Below, piece after piece: positions 17,369 through 26,080 of a stretch of DNA of 64,000 nt. Origin of the DNA: Streptomyces lateritius. GTDB lineage: Bacteria; Actinomycetota; Actinomycetes; Streptomycetales; Streptomycetaceae. Where the stretch lies: contig NZ_BMTO01000013.1 in the NCBI RefSeq assembly GCF_014649715.1, positions 24,457-88,456 of the forward strand. The letters run 5' to 3'. Numbering within the stretch: position 1 is the first letter of the stretch; every line of letters starts with the position of its first letter. Position numbers and translations under genes: made by a program. Under the pieces are notes generated by a model. It saw nothing but the letters and a program-made list of their open reading frames with translations. It was not told where the DNA came from and ran no database searches.

Positions 17369-18585
17369 GCCTGCGGCTCCTTGTCCTTCGTACCGACGGG
17401 CAGGACAGCCCGTACCCGCCACACCTCGCCCCCGTCGCCGGCCGGCAGGGGACCGGCCTCGAACTCCCCGTCCAGGAGCGCCACCCGCTCCCGCATCCCC
17501 ACCAGACCCGCCCCGGAGCCGGGGGCGCGCGGCCCGGGCTGCCCGCCGAACGGACTGGTCACGCCGACGGTCAGGGCCCCGTCCCGGCGGCGGCCGAGCT
17601 CCACCCGGACCTCGCCGGGGGCCGCGTGCTTGAGAGCGTTGGTCAGCGACTCCTGAACGATCCGGTACGCGGCGAGCTCGACCGGCGCCGGCAGCGGGCC
17701 GGCGCCCCGGGACCGGGCGTCCTCCAGCGCGAACGTCAGCGCGCTCGGCTCCCCGTTCGCCCTGGCCTGGGTGAGCAGCGCCTCCAACCCGTCCAGGGTG
17801 GGCGCGACCGCCGGTTCGGCGTCCCCACTGCTGTCCCGCAGCAGCCCGATCAGCCGCCGCATCTCGGCCAGGCCCTCGACGCTGTTCTCCCGGATGACGG
17901 TGAGCGCCTGCCTGGTCGTCCCCGGCTCGTCGATCGACAGCGCGGCCGTGGAGTGGATCGCGATGGCGGAGAGATGGTTGGCGACCATGTCGTGCAGCTC
18001 GCGGGCCATCCGGGCGCGCTCGGCCACGACCGCCTGGGTCCGGTCCATCTCGGCGAGCAGCGCGGTCTGCTCCGCGCGCAGCCGCGCGGCATCGGCGGCC
18101 TGGCGGTGGTTGCGCACGACCGCGCCGGTGACGGCGGGGAGGAAGGAGAGCATGCCCGTGATCAGACCGACCAGCAGGGCGATCGCGTTCTGCCACCAGA
18201 CGAGGAAGCCGATCGTCACGCCGATCGTGATCAGACCGGTCGTGTACGGGATGCGCCGGGCGGAGGCGGGCGAGCCGTAGACCACGGCCGCGTAGACCAC
18301 GTCCGTGAACATCAAAGCGGTCACGAGGCTGCCGTGGGTGAACTGGTCGGCCACGAGAGCGAGCGTGCCGACGGTCAGGGCGGTCTGCGGCAGGGAGCGG
18401 CGCAGGGCCTCCATCGTGGCCATGACGACGAGCGGGCCCAGCGTCGCCCACCGCGCCGTGACCGGCGCGTCGTTCTGGGTGTGCAGACCGAAGGACCACA
18501 TCAGCAGGCCGATGGCGAGGCCGCCGGCGGCGATGAGCAGATCGTCGCGGTGGGGACGCGGGAGGGTCACGGATCCATCCAACAC
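17356..18585 (-). CDS. chiS: Two-component sensor histidine kinase (ChiS-like)
   Basis: 409-residue membrane kinase. About six hydrophobic segments (residues ~15-150) form the sensor, followed by a HisKA_3 dimerisation/phosphoacceptor helix with the His in ARELHDMVANHLSAI around residue 197, and a GHKL ATPase domain (ESLTNALKHA N-box, GAGLVGMRERVALL G-box). There is no long extracellular domain, so the ligand is probably sensed in the membrane or through a partner. GTG start. It is followed by its regulator with a short overlap. Transcribed toward chiC; whether it directly senses chitin products is unknown. Confidence 0.88.
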   Translation of the reverse strand: MLDGSVTLPRPHRDDLLIAAGGLAIGLLMWSFGLHTQNDAPVTARWATLGPLVVMATMEALRRSLPQTALTVGTLALVADQFTHGSLVTALMFTDVVYAAVVYGSPASARRIPYTTGLITIGVTIGFLVWWQNAIALLVGLITGMLSFLPAVTGAVVRNHRQAADAARLRAEQTALLAEMDRTQAVVAERARMARELHDMVANHLSAIAIHSTAALSIDEPGTTRQALTVIRENSVEGLAEMRRLIGLLRDSSGDAEPAVAPTLDGLEALLTQARANGEPSALTFALEDARSRGAGPLPAPVELAAYRIVQESLTNALKHAAPGEVRVELGRRRDGALTVGVTSPFGGQPGPRAPGSGAGLVGMRERVALLDGEFEAGPLPAGDGGEVWRVRAVLPVGTKDKEPQAWYG

Positions 18586-18720
18586 GGTGGGAGGCGCCCC
18601 GGCCTCGCCGTCCGGGCCGATGCGCCCTCCGTCGAACGATGTAGACGCAGGTCGTCACCGCCGACGACGCGTCGGGCCCGGCGTCACGGGAGGGTGAGAG
18701 GGAACCGGAAGGGGAGTGCC

Positions 18721-19392
18721 GTGATCGTCACGCTGATCGTGATCTGCGAAGTCGGCTTCTGGGTCCTGCTGGCCGCCGGCCTCGCCACCCGCTATCTGCT
18801 GAGAATGCCGCGGGCGGGTCTCGCCCTGCTGCTGTGCGAGCCGCTCCTGGAGGTCCTGCTGCTCGTCGTCACCGCCGTCGACCTCAAGAACGGCGCCGAC
18901 CCCAGCTGGCGGCACGGCCTCGCCGCGGTCTACATCGGTTACACCGTCGGCCACGGCCACCGCACGGTGAAGTGGCTCGACGGGCACGCCGCCCACCGCT
19001 TGGGCGACGCCCCGCCGCCCGTGAAGCCGCCGCGGTACGGCATGGCGCGCGCCCGCCACGAGGGCAGGGTCTGGGCGGGCTCGGTGCTCGCGGCGGCCGT
19101 CGCGAGCGCACTGCTGCTGCTCGCGGCCTGGTACGTCGGCCCGGACGGGAACACCGAGTCGCTGAAGAGCTGGATCTTCGTCGCCTGGCGGGCCGCCGGC
19201 ATCCACGGCCTGATCGCGCTCTCGTACACGATCTGGCCGAAGAAGGCACCGGCGGCGGACAGCGGGGCGGGGGCCGAGGCGGCGACCGGGGCAGGTCCGA
19301 AGACGGACTCAGCGCTCCCCGCCCGGGACCCAGAGCACGTCCCCGACCTCCTTGTTCGCCGTCCGGGCCAGGATGAAGAGCAGGTCCGATAG
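18721..19392 (+). CDS. Conserved integral membrane protein
   Basis: 223-residue protein with four or five hydrophobic segments (about 4-26, 35-55, 114-138 and 150-172) and a cytoplasmic loop rich in His, Arg and Pro. I do not recognise a named enzyme family; conserved streptomycete membrane proteins of this kind occur beside the chitinase regulators. GTG 18721 follows AAGGGGAG closely. The last 28 residues (DSALPARDPEHVPDLL onward) overlap the 3' end of the convergent adenosyltransferase gene by 84 bases, and this tail has the composition of antisense read-through rather than a folded domain. Confidence 0.7.
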   Translation: MIVTLIVICEVGFWVLLAAGLATRYLLRMPRAGLALLLCEPLLEVLLLVVTAVDLKNGADPSWRHGLAAVYIGYTVGHGHRTVKWLDGHAAHRLGDAPPPVKPPRYGMARARHEGRVWAGSVLAAAVASALLLLAAWYVGPDGNTESLKSWIFVAWRAAGIHGLIALSYTIWPKKAPAADSGAGAEAATGAGPKTDSALPARDPEHVPDLLVRRPGQDEEQVR

Positions 19393-19881
19393 CCGGTTGA
19401 GGTAGGTCGCGGTGAGGGCGTTCATCGTCTCGCCGTGCACCTCGATCGCGGCCCACGTGGAACGCTCCGCGCGCCGGACCACCGTGCACGCCTGGTGCAG
19501 CAGCGCCGCACCGGGTGTGCCGCCCGGCAGGATGAAGGAGCGCAGCTTCTCCAGCTCCTCCAGGAAGCGGTCGCAGTCCGCCTCCAGCTTGTCGACGTAG
19601 GACTGCTCCACCCGCAGCGGCGGATACTTCGGGTCCTCGACCACCGGGGTGGAGAGGTCCGCGCCGACGTCGAACAGGTCGTTCTGGACACGGACGAGGA
19701 CCTTCACGACCTCCTCGTCGAGCTGCCCGAGGGCGATGGCCGTACCGATGACGGCGTTGGCCTCGTTGGCGTCGGCGTAGGCCGAGATCCGCAGATCGGT
19801 CTTGGCGGTCCGGCTCATGTCGCCCAGCGCGGTGGTGCCCTGGTCGCCGGTACGGGTGTAGATGCGCGTCAGATTGACCAT
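19309..19881 (-). CDS. PduO-type cob(I)alamin adenosyltransferase
   Basis: Transfers the adenosyl group of ATP to cob(I)alamin to make adenosylcobalamin, the cofactor of acyl-CoA mutases such as icmA in this window. The 190-residue helical protein has the N-terminal ATP-binding signature YTRTGDQGTTALGD, the conserved Arg/Glu in the RISAYADANEANAVIG helix, and the RRAERSTWA and TYLNRLSDLLFILAR motifs. A minus-strand TACGCT six bases before the ATG, with no Shine-Dalgarno, suggests a leaderless message. It overlaps the convergent membrane gene by 84 bases. Confidence 0.94.
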   Translation of the reverse strand: MVNLTRIYTRTGDQGTTALGDMSRTAKTDLRISAYADANEANAVIGTAIALGQLDEEVVKVLVRVQNDLFDVGADLSTPVVEDPKYPPLRVEQSYVDKLEADCDRFLEELEKLRSFILPGGTPGAALLHQACTVVRRAERSTWAAIEVHGETMNALTATYLNRLSDLLFILARTANKEVGDVLWVPGGER

Positions 19882-19894
19882 GACCCCAGCGTAG

Positions 19895-20330
19895 TTACGC
19901 TCCGGCCGTCCGGAGCGTCCGTGTGCCGACCGTCACGGCGAGGCGGCGGGCCGCCCGGGACGCGTCCTCCTCCCTGGTGAGCCCGAAGCTGGACCGGATA
20001 CTTCCCAGGATCCGCTCCGGGGACAGCCCGGTCGCCCGTCAGGGCGTGCGAGGGTCCTGGGCCGAGCTGTCGCAGGCCGACCCGTCGGGACGGCGGTGTC
20101 CGTCGGCGGCTGGACGGTGGAGGTCTCGTTGTTCGCCGGCACCACCGACACCAGCGCGGTGTCGGCGGTGCAGCGCGTCAGCCACCTGCCGTGCGGTGAC
20201 CCGCCCCTCGCCGTCGACGGGCGGCACGGTCACCTCGTGTGCGTCCGGCCTCAGGGAACGGCAGGTGTCCGGAACGGACTTGTGATCCACAGCCGTCGTC
20301 ACCACGTGGCGGCGGCCTCCGGAACGGACG
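19895..20330 (-). pseudogene. Decayed cysteine desulfurase (NifS/IscS-like)
   Basis: Fragments of a class V aminotransferase follow one another in order but in different frames: RRHVVTTAVDHKSVPDTC (HVVTTAVEHKAV in intact enzymes), then VSVVPANNETSTVQP (V-A-NNETGTVQP motif), then TGSACDSSAQDP containing the catalytic-loop Cys, then TGLSPERILGSIRSSFGL from the C-terminus, stopping at 19895. About 200 residues are missing between the second and third pieces, including the PLP lysine, and the N-terminus is absent. At least three frame changes are needed to join the pieces. It cannot make an active enzyme. Confidence 0.75.
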
Positions 20331-20335
20331 ACCCT

Positions 20336-20657
20336 GGGTGCCGCCGAGCACGAGCAGACCGGTGCCGCGTGGTCCCACCCGGAGCCGTTCGGACCCGCGC
20401 CGGGAGGTGAGCGCGGTGAGGAGCATCGGTCCGCTGAACTCCAGGGTGACGACCACGCCCGGCGGCAGCCGGGAGGTCGCCTCGCAGAAGGGGAGCCGCA
20501 TGACGGCGAAGACGGCTCCGCAGGGGAGGGGCAGCCGCCGGTGGGTGCGCAGCAGCTTCGGCGCGGGCCGGGAGAGCAGGACGAGCAGGGCCGCGGCGAT
20601 GAGCAGTCGGAGCGGGGTCGCGCCGGCCGGCCCGGTCTGAAGAGACGGCCGCCGCAC
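20336..20657 (-). pseudogene. Decayed EamA/RhtA-type exporter fragment
   Basis: One frame reads QTGPAGATPLRLLIAAALLV, then MRLPFCEATSRLPPGVVVT and LEFSGPMLLTALTSRR, which resemble the paired helices of EamA transporters (GPAG...LRLL and FYEAI-R-IPLGVAVTIEFLGPL). Only about 105 of some 300 residues are recognisable, the start is uncertain and the frame runs straight into the desulfurase remnant. It is best read as a truncated, non-functional relic. From 20658 to 20851 I see only intergenic sequence before the next gene. Confidence 0.65.
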
Positions 20658-20851
20658 ACGGTCGCCCTGTACCGCCAGGGGGTATGCGGTGACGCGGAGT
20701 CCGACGCGAACCGGACACGAATGGCGCGCGGAGGGGTGTCGCGAGTGTGACGTCCGTCAAACGGGGCGTGACGCACATTACTTAGCGGTCACAGGGGGGC
20801 TCACGCCCGCTAATCTCCGCCGGAGAGCCAGAAGTGAACAGGTGTTGAGGG

Positions 20852-21709
20852 GTGGAAGACGTGGCCAGGAAGCTCGCCGTCATCGGGGCCGGACTCATGG
20901 GGTCCGGAATCGCGCAGGTCTCGGCCCAGGCGGGGTGGGACGTCGTCCTGCGCGACGTCACCGACGCCGCCCTCACCCGCGGCACGGACGGCATCAAGGC
21001 GTCGTACGACCGCTTCGTCGCCAAGGGCCGGCTGGACGCCGCCGACGCCGAGGCCGCCCTCGGCCGGATCACCGCCACCACCGAACTCGACGCCGTCGCC
21101 GACGCCGACATCGTCGTCGAGGCCGTCTTCGAGAAGCTGGAGGTGAAGCACGAGATCTTCCGCTCCCTCGACAGGATCGCCAAGGACGGGGCCGTGCTCG
21201 CCTCCAACACCTCCGCCATCCCGATCACCAAGATCGCCGCGGTGACGGAGCGCCCGGAGGCCGTCGTCGGCACCCACTTCTTCTCGCCGGTCCCGATGAT
21301 GCAGCTCTGCGAGCTGGTCCGCGGCTACAAGACGAGCGACGAAACCCTCGCCACGGCACGGGAGTTCGCCGAGTCGGTCGGCAAGACCTGCATCGTCGTC
21401 AACCGCGACGTGGCCGGTTTCGTCACCACCCGCCTCATCTCCGCCCTGGTCGTCGAGGCCGCCAAGCTCTACGAGTCCGGCGTGGCGACCGCCGAGGACA
21501 TCGACATCGCCTGCAAGCTGGGGTTCGGCCACGCCATGGGCCCGCTCGCCACCGCCGACCTCACCGGGGTCGACATCCTGGTGAACGCCACCAGCAACAT
21601 CTACACCGAGTCGCAGGACGAGAAGTTCGCGCCGCCGGAGCTGATGCGCCGGATGGTGGACGCCGGTGACATCGGCCGCAAGAGCGGGCAGGGCTTCTAC
21701 AAGCACTGA
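20852..21709 (+). CDS. 3-hydroxybutyryl-CoA dehydrogenase family protein
   Basis: NAD(P)-dependent oxidation/reduction between 3-hydroxyacyl-CoA and 3-ketoacyl-CoA. The 285-residue protein has an N-terminal Rossmann fold with IGAGLMGSGIA, the family's SNTSAIPIT and GTHFFSPVPMM stretch with the catalytic His, and a C-terminal helical domain (DVAGFVTTRL, KLGFGHAMGPLATADLTG). It is a single-domain enzyme, not a FadB fusion. GTG 20852 is used; GTG 20861 (VARKLAVIG) would fit equally well. It could serve butyryl-CoA/PHB or polyketide extender metabolism together with the thiolase and icmA in this window. Confidence 0.92.
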   Translation: MEDVARKLAVIGAGLMGSGIAQVSAQAGWDVVLRDVTDAALTRGTDGIKASYDRFVAKGRLDAADAEAALGRITATTELDAVADADIVVEAVFEKLEVKHEIFRSLDRIAKDGAVLASNTSAIPITKIAAVTERPEAVVGTHFFSPVPMMQLCELVRGYKTSDETLATAREFAESVGKTCIVVNRDVAGFVTTRLISALVVEAAKLYESGVATAEDIDIACKLGFGHAMGPLATADLTGVDILVNATSNIYTESQDEKFAPPELMRRMVDAGDIGRKSGQGFYKH

Positions 21710-21834
21710 AGTCCCGCGACCGTTCGCCATCACCCCACAGGGTGAATTCGGTATCAGTTCGCTTACAAGGCGCAACGCTTCTGCGCCGACGGCAGTCAGT
21801 TGTTGCAAAGACGGAGCACTCCCGGGGAGCGTAT

Positions 21835-22158
21835 ATGCACATCAGGGGCGACCACGTCGAGCTGGTCGTCGGGGGCCGCCTCGACGTTCGCAGCGCGGCG
21901 GACGCCCGTACGGTCCTGCACTCGGCCGTCGACGACGGAGTCGGCGACCTCGTACTGGACCTGACCGGTCTCGACTCCTGGGACGCCACCGGTCTCGGGG
22001 TCATCATGGGCGCACACCGCCGGGCCGGCCGCTGCGGCCGCCGGCTGGTGCTGCGCGGGGTGCCGCCCCAGATGCAGCGCCTCCTCGTGGCGACCCGGCT
22101 GCACCGCATCCTGGCCATCGAAGGCGGCCTCGCGGCGGAGTCGCTGCCCCGCGTGTGA
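21835..22158 (+). CDS. STAS-domain anti-sigma-factor antagonist-like protein
   Basis: 107-residue single STAS domain, the fold of SpoIIAA-type proteins that release sigma factors by binding a kinase/anti-sigma partner. The core strand-loop reads LDSWDATGLGVIMGAHRRA: the position usually occupied by the phosphorylated Ser (D-S-S-G-L) is Ala-Thr here, so phosphorylation would have to use Thr. ATG 21835 with GGGGAG 6 nt upstream fits the domain start; the frame stays open back to a GTG at 21742. No anti-sigma factor gene is adjacent, so its partner is elsewhere. Confidence 0.85.
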   Translation: MHIRGDHVELVVGGRLDVRSAADARTVLHSAVDDGVGDLVLDLTGLDSWDATGLGVIMGAHRRAGRCGRRLVLRGVPPQMQRLLVATRLHRILAIEGGLAAESLPRV

Positions 22159-22456
22159 GGGCGCACCCGACGCGTGCGGCCTTTGCGTCGTGTGCGTCGT
22201 TTTCGACGGGTGACATCGCGTCGTACCGACTGTGAAGCTGCTGTGCGAACCCGGCGTCACGCCCCAATCCTCATGAGACCGTGACGTCTGGGGCGGGGCG
22301 GCACCCCGCCTGTTCCGAGAATCTCGAAGAAGGTCTAGGGTTCGGTCGCCTGCCCATTGACGGACCCACCCGGCGGGCACCGGACCAGAAGCGACAGCGA
22401 GCGTGCAGATCGGCCGGAGGGGCTTCGGCACGCACCGCTTTTGGGGGGCTTGGACC

Positions 22457-25090
22457 ATGGACCCGATGAACCGGGGGCCGGAAGAGTACGGCCACGGCCA
22501 CGACGGCGACGACGCCCGCGAGGGACGCGGTGGACCCGCGCCCGAGCGCGGCCCCTCGACGCCCACCCGCGTGCGCACCGCCCGCGTCGTCGCGGGTGAC
22601 CTGCTGCTCACCGTCAACCCCGTCGACGGCAGCGAGATCGAGGCCTGCCCGCCCGGATCCCAGCCAGCGCCGCCGCGCCGCCGCACCGCCCAGGAGCGGG
22701 CCGAGGCGGCCCGCGCGGCCACCCCGCCCGTACCGCCGGGCCCCGCGAGCCCCCGGCTGCCGCTGGTCGAACGCCAGGAGGAGCACGAGCGGCTCGTCCA
22801 GCTCCTCGCCCGCGGCCGCTCCGTCCGCGTCACCGGCCCCTCCGGCTCCGGCCGCACCGTCCTGCTCGACGCCGTCGCCGCCGACTGCGCGGACATCGCC
22901 CCCGACGGCGTCGTCCGCCTCTCCGGCCACCACCGCACGCCCACCGAGCTGCTGTACGAACTCTTCGCCACCGTCCTGCACGCCCCGGAACACCGCCCCG
23001 ACCGTCCGGCGCTCCTGGAGCTGGTCCGCGACATCGGCGCGGTCGTCGTCGTCGACGACCTGGAGTTCGGCGGCGCCACCCTCGACGAGCTGCTCACCGC
23101 CGCCCCCGAGTGCGCCTTCCTGCTCGCCGCCGGCCCCGATGCCCCGGCCCCCTCGCCCGACGCCCACATCGAGGAGATCGTTCTCGCCGGCCTCGGCCGG
23201 GCCGCCGCCCTCGAACTCCTGGCGAACGCCGTCGACCGGCCGCTCACCGAGGACGAGGCCAACTGGGCCGGCGACCTCTGGTTCGAGTCCGAGGGCCTGC
23301 CGCTGCGCTTCGTCCAGGCCGGCGCCCTGCTCCGCCAGCGCGACCGGCTCCGGGTCACGCCCGCCGAGTTCGACGCCTTCGGTGTCCAGGAGGACGCCAC
23401 TCCCGCGGAGCTCGCGGCGTCCTCGGAGTTCGACGCCTTCGGCGCCCTCGACGACGCCTTCGGGCCCGCCGCGAGCCCCGGGAAGGGGGCGCCCGCCGAC
23501 CCGGCCGACGTCGAACTGCGCGACGTACCGCTGCCGAGCCTCGGCGAGGGCGCGGCGCCCGCCGCCCTGCTCGCCTCCCGGCTCAGCCGCTCCGCGCAGG
23601 AGACCCTGCGCTTCGCCGTCGCCCTCGGCGGAGAGGTGCCGCACCAGGCCCACCTCCCGGCCCTCGTGGGCGACACCCACGCGGACGCCGCCGTCGGCGA
23701 ACTCATGGCCTGCGGACTGCTCACCCCCGTCGGCACCCGCTACCGCCTCGCCGTCGGCGTCCTCACCCAGCTCCTGGCCCACGGATACGACGAGGAGGCC
23801 ACCGACCGGGCCCACACCGTCGCCCAGCACTACGCCTGGTGGGCCGGACACCCCTCCGTCACTCCCGCTCGCGCCGTCGCGGAGTCCGACGCGGTGCTCG
23901 CCGCGCTGACCGCGCTCCTTCCCGGACCGGACGCCGAGCACCCCGGCGCCGCCGTCCTTCTCGCCCGCAGCGCCGCGCCCGCGTTCGCCGCCGGACTGCA
24001 CTGGGGCGCCTGGGAACGGACCCTGCGCGCCGGCCAGGAGGCCGCCCGCCTCGCCGGAGAGGTGGCCGAAGAGGCCTACTTCCAGCACGAGTTGGGCATT
24101 CTCGCGCTTTGCTCCGGAAACCTGGAGCGGGCCCGCGCCGCACTGGAGGCGTCCATCGGCATGCGCGGCGCGCTCGCCGACAAGCGCGGCACCGTCGCCG
24201 GCCGCCGGGCACTCGCGCTGGTCGCCGACCGCACCGGAGACCCGCTGCCCGGCGACCCCACCCCCGGTCGAGGCACGCCCGCCGTCCTCCGCAAGGAGGG
24301 GCCCCTCTCCCCGCCCCGTGGCACCCCGGCCGCGCTCATGCCGCCTCCCGCCACCCCGGCGCCGGTCTCTCCGGCGCCGGTCCCAGCGGTCTCCCCGTTC
24401 CCCGCGTTCCCGGACTTCCCCGACGAGGGCCCGACGCACATCTCCCGCTCCGAGACCTCCGGCGCCGGAAGCGGCAACGGCGGCATCGGCGGTATGAAGC
24501 GGGCCGCCCGCCTCGGCATCGTCGCCGGGGCCCGGCGCAACCTGGTCGCGGTCGGCACGGGCGCGCTCCTGGCCGCCGTCCTCGGCACCGTCGTGACCAT
24601 CGGCGCCACCTCCGGCAGCGCCGAGGACCCGGCGAACAACCGGGTGACCTCCGACCGTACGGCGAGCGAGGACACCGGTGACGACGGCCTCGACGCGGAA
24701 GAGCCGGCCGCGGACGAGTCGGTCCGGCCCTCGGACTCCGGCTCCCCGAGCACCCCGGGCCCCTCGGGCTCGGCGACGAATCCCGGCACCGGCGCGACCA
24801 ACACCCCGGGCGGCTCGGAGTCCCCGGCCGCCACCGCCACCGACACCCCGACGACCGGGGGACCGGCGCCGTCGACGGGTGCCCCGCGCCCGACGACGAG
24901 CCCCACGACCAAGCCGAAGCCGACGACGACGCCGCCCAAGCCGTCCACGACGCCTCCGACGCCTCCGACCTCGACACCGCCCACGACGACGCCGTCTCCC
25001 ACCGAGACGACGGCCCCGCCGAGCTCCGCCTCCGCCACCCTCAGCAGCGGTCCCACCTCGGGCGACCCCACCACCGGCACCCCCGCCTGA
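22457..25090 (+). CDS. Large P-loop NTPase with transmembrane segment and Thr/Pro-rich tail
   Basis: 877-residue protein of unusual build. After a Gly/Pro-rich N-terminal stretch comes an AAA/STAND-like NTPase with GPSGSGRT at about residues 127-134 (Arg in place of the usual Walker A Lys) and the Walker B-like VVVVDDLE. A helical region with TPR-like character follows (~430-590, VAEEAYFQHELGILALCSGN). Around residues 690-715 is one hydrophobic segment (NLVAVGTGALLAAVLGTVVT), then ~160 residues of Thr/Pro/Ser repeats, probably outside the cell. ATG 22457 has a G-rich stretch upstream. Not a family I can name; a membrane-tethered regulator or surface-linked ATPase is possible. The 298 bases before it hold no gene I can see. 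Confidence 0.75.
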   Translation: MDPMNRGPEEYGHGHDGDDAREGRGGPAPERGPSTPTRVRTARVVAGDLLLTVNPVDGSEIEACPPGSQPAPPRRRTAQERAEAARAATPPVPPGPASPRLPLVERQEEHERLVQLLARGRSVRVTGPSGSGRTVLLDAVAADCADIAPDGVVRLSGHHRTPTELLYELFATVLHAPEHRPDRPALLELVRDIGAVVVVDDLEFGGATLDELLTAAPECAFLLAAGPDAPAPSPDAHIEEIVLAGLGRAAALELLANAVDRPLTEDEANWAGDLWFESEGLPLRFVQAGALLRQRDRLRVTPAEFDAFGVQEDATPAELAASSEFDAFGALDDAFGPAASPGKGAPADPADVELRDVPLPSLGEGAAPAALLASRLSRSAQETLRFAVALGGEVPHQAHLPALVGDTHADAAVGELMACGLLTPVGTRYRLAVGVLTQLLAHGYDEEATDRAHTVAQHYAWWAGHPSVTPARAVAESDAVLAALTALLPGPDAEHPGAAVLLARSAAPAFAAGLHWGAWERTLRAGQEAARLAGEVAEEAYFQHELGILALCSGNLERARAALEASIGMRGALADKRGTVAGRRALALVADRTGDPLPGDPTPGRGTPAVLRKEGPLSPPRGTPAALMPPPATPAPVSPAPVPAVSPFPAFPDFPDEGPTHISRSETSGAGSGNGGIGGMKRAARLGIVAGARRNLVAVGTGALLAAVLGTVVTIGATSGSAEDPANNRVTSDRTASEDTGDDGLDAEEPAADESVRPSDSGSPSTPGPSGSATNPGTGATNTPGGSESPAATATDTPTTGGPAPSTGAPRPTTSPTTKPKPTTTPPKPSTTPPTPPTSTPPTTTPSPTETTAPPSSASATLSSGPTSGDPTTGTPA

Positions 25091-25111
25091 CGGGCGGGCC
25101 ACGGCACGGCA

Positions 25112-25146
25112 GCGGCCCCGGGCGCGTTCACCGCACCCGGGGCCGC
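25112..25146. terminator. Terminator between NTPase gene and nucS
   Basis: GCGGCCCCGGG (25112-25122) pairs perfectly with CCCGGGGCCGC (25136-25146). The 11-bp stem sits between convergent stop codons. Confidence 0.75.
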
Positions 25147-25180
25147 CCCGTACTCGTACTCGTGAAGCCGTGCCCGCCCG

Positions 25181-25852
25181 CTAGAAGAGCCGCAGCTTGT
25201 CGTCCTGGATGCCGCGCAGCGCGTCGTAGTCCAGGACCACGCAGTCGATCCCGCGGTCCGTCGCCAGCACCCGCGCCTGCGGCTTGATCTCCTGCGCGGC
25301 GAAGACGCCCTTGACCGGCGCGAGGTGCGGATCGCGGTTCAGCAGCTCCAGGTAGCGGGTCAGCTGCTCCACGCCGTCGATCTCGCCGCGCCGCTTGATC
25401 TCCACGGCGACCGTCGCCCCGTCCGCGTTCCGGCACAGGATGTCGACCGGGCCGATCGCCGTCGGGTACTCGCGGCGGATCAGCGTGTGGCCCTCGCCGA
25501 GTGTCTCGATGCGGTCGGCGAGCAGCTCCTGGAGGTGTGCTTCCACGCCGTCCTTGATGAGACCGGGGTCAACACCCAGCTCGTGCGAGGAGTCGTGGAG
25601 GATCTCCTCCATCGTGATGATCAGTTTCTCGCCCGCTTTGTTCACCACGGTCCAGATGCCGGCCTCCCCGTCGACGCCCTCCTTGAGGGTGCACGGCGGG
25701 GACATCCAGTTGAGCGGTTTGTACGCCCGGTCGTCGGCGTGGATGGAGACACTGCCGTCTGCCTTGACCAGGATCAGACGGGGAGCGGAGGGCAGGTGGG
25801 CCGTGAGCCGGCCGGCGTAGTCCACGGAGCAGCGGGCGATGACGAGACGCAT
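25181..25852 (-). CDS. nucS: Mismatch-specific endonuclease NucS
   Basis: Actinobacterial/archaeal endonuclease that makes double-strand cuts at mismatches and provides mismatch repair in organisms without MutS/MutL. The 223-residue protein has the N-terminal ssDNA-binding/dimer domain and a C-terminal RecB-like nuclease core with the Asp and E-x-K residues in GPVDILCR and TVAVEIKRRGEIDGVEQL. It ends DDKLRLF, the type of tail that binds the DNA sliding clamp. ATG 25852 begins MRLVIARCSVDY; a TAGCGT eight bases before it and no Shine-Dalgarno suggest a leaderless transcript. Divergent from the next gene. Confidence 0.95.
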   Translation of the reverse strand: MRLVIARCSVDYAGRLTAHLPSAPRLILVKADGSVSIHADDRAYKPLNWMSPPCTLKEGVDGEAGIWTVVNKAGEKLIITMEEILHDSSHELGVDPGLIKDGVEAHLQELLADRIETLGEGHTLIRREYPTAIGPVDILCRNADGATVAVEIKRRGEIDGVEQLTRYLELLNRDPHLAPVKGVFAAQEIKPQARVLATDRGIDCVVLDYDALRGIQDDKLRLF

Positions 25853-26080
25853 GGTCGGCAACGCTACAAGACACACGCTGTTCCGCGCGATTCGGCTGTT
25901 AACGCCCGCCCAACGCCCGTCGGTTATTGGCCGGTTGTGGCCCCAATCTCCTGGTGCCCTCCGGACGGCGCGCTTACCGTGGAAGCAGGAGGTCGCCGTC
26001 CGTGCACGCTGCGTGTCGCACGGGGGGTCTCCATCCCTGCCCGTAAGACCCCGCCCGGCGGGGTCGCGAGAGGAGAACCC

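Noticed and set aside
16718..18658. A single open frame spanning kinase and regulator, as if fused.
   Set aside because: The part upstream of 17368 is in a frame different from the kinase; real proteins are the separate kinase (17356-18585) and regulator (16718-17368).
18721..19392. Long upstream extension of the membrane gene back to 17626.
   Set aside because: The upstream frame runs antisense to chiS; GTG 18721 has the only ribosome-binding site.
25091..25180. Possible small gene between the NTPase gene and nucS.
   Set aside because: The segment consists of a terminator hairpin and stop codons only.
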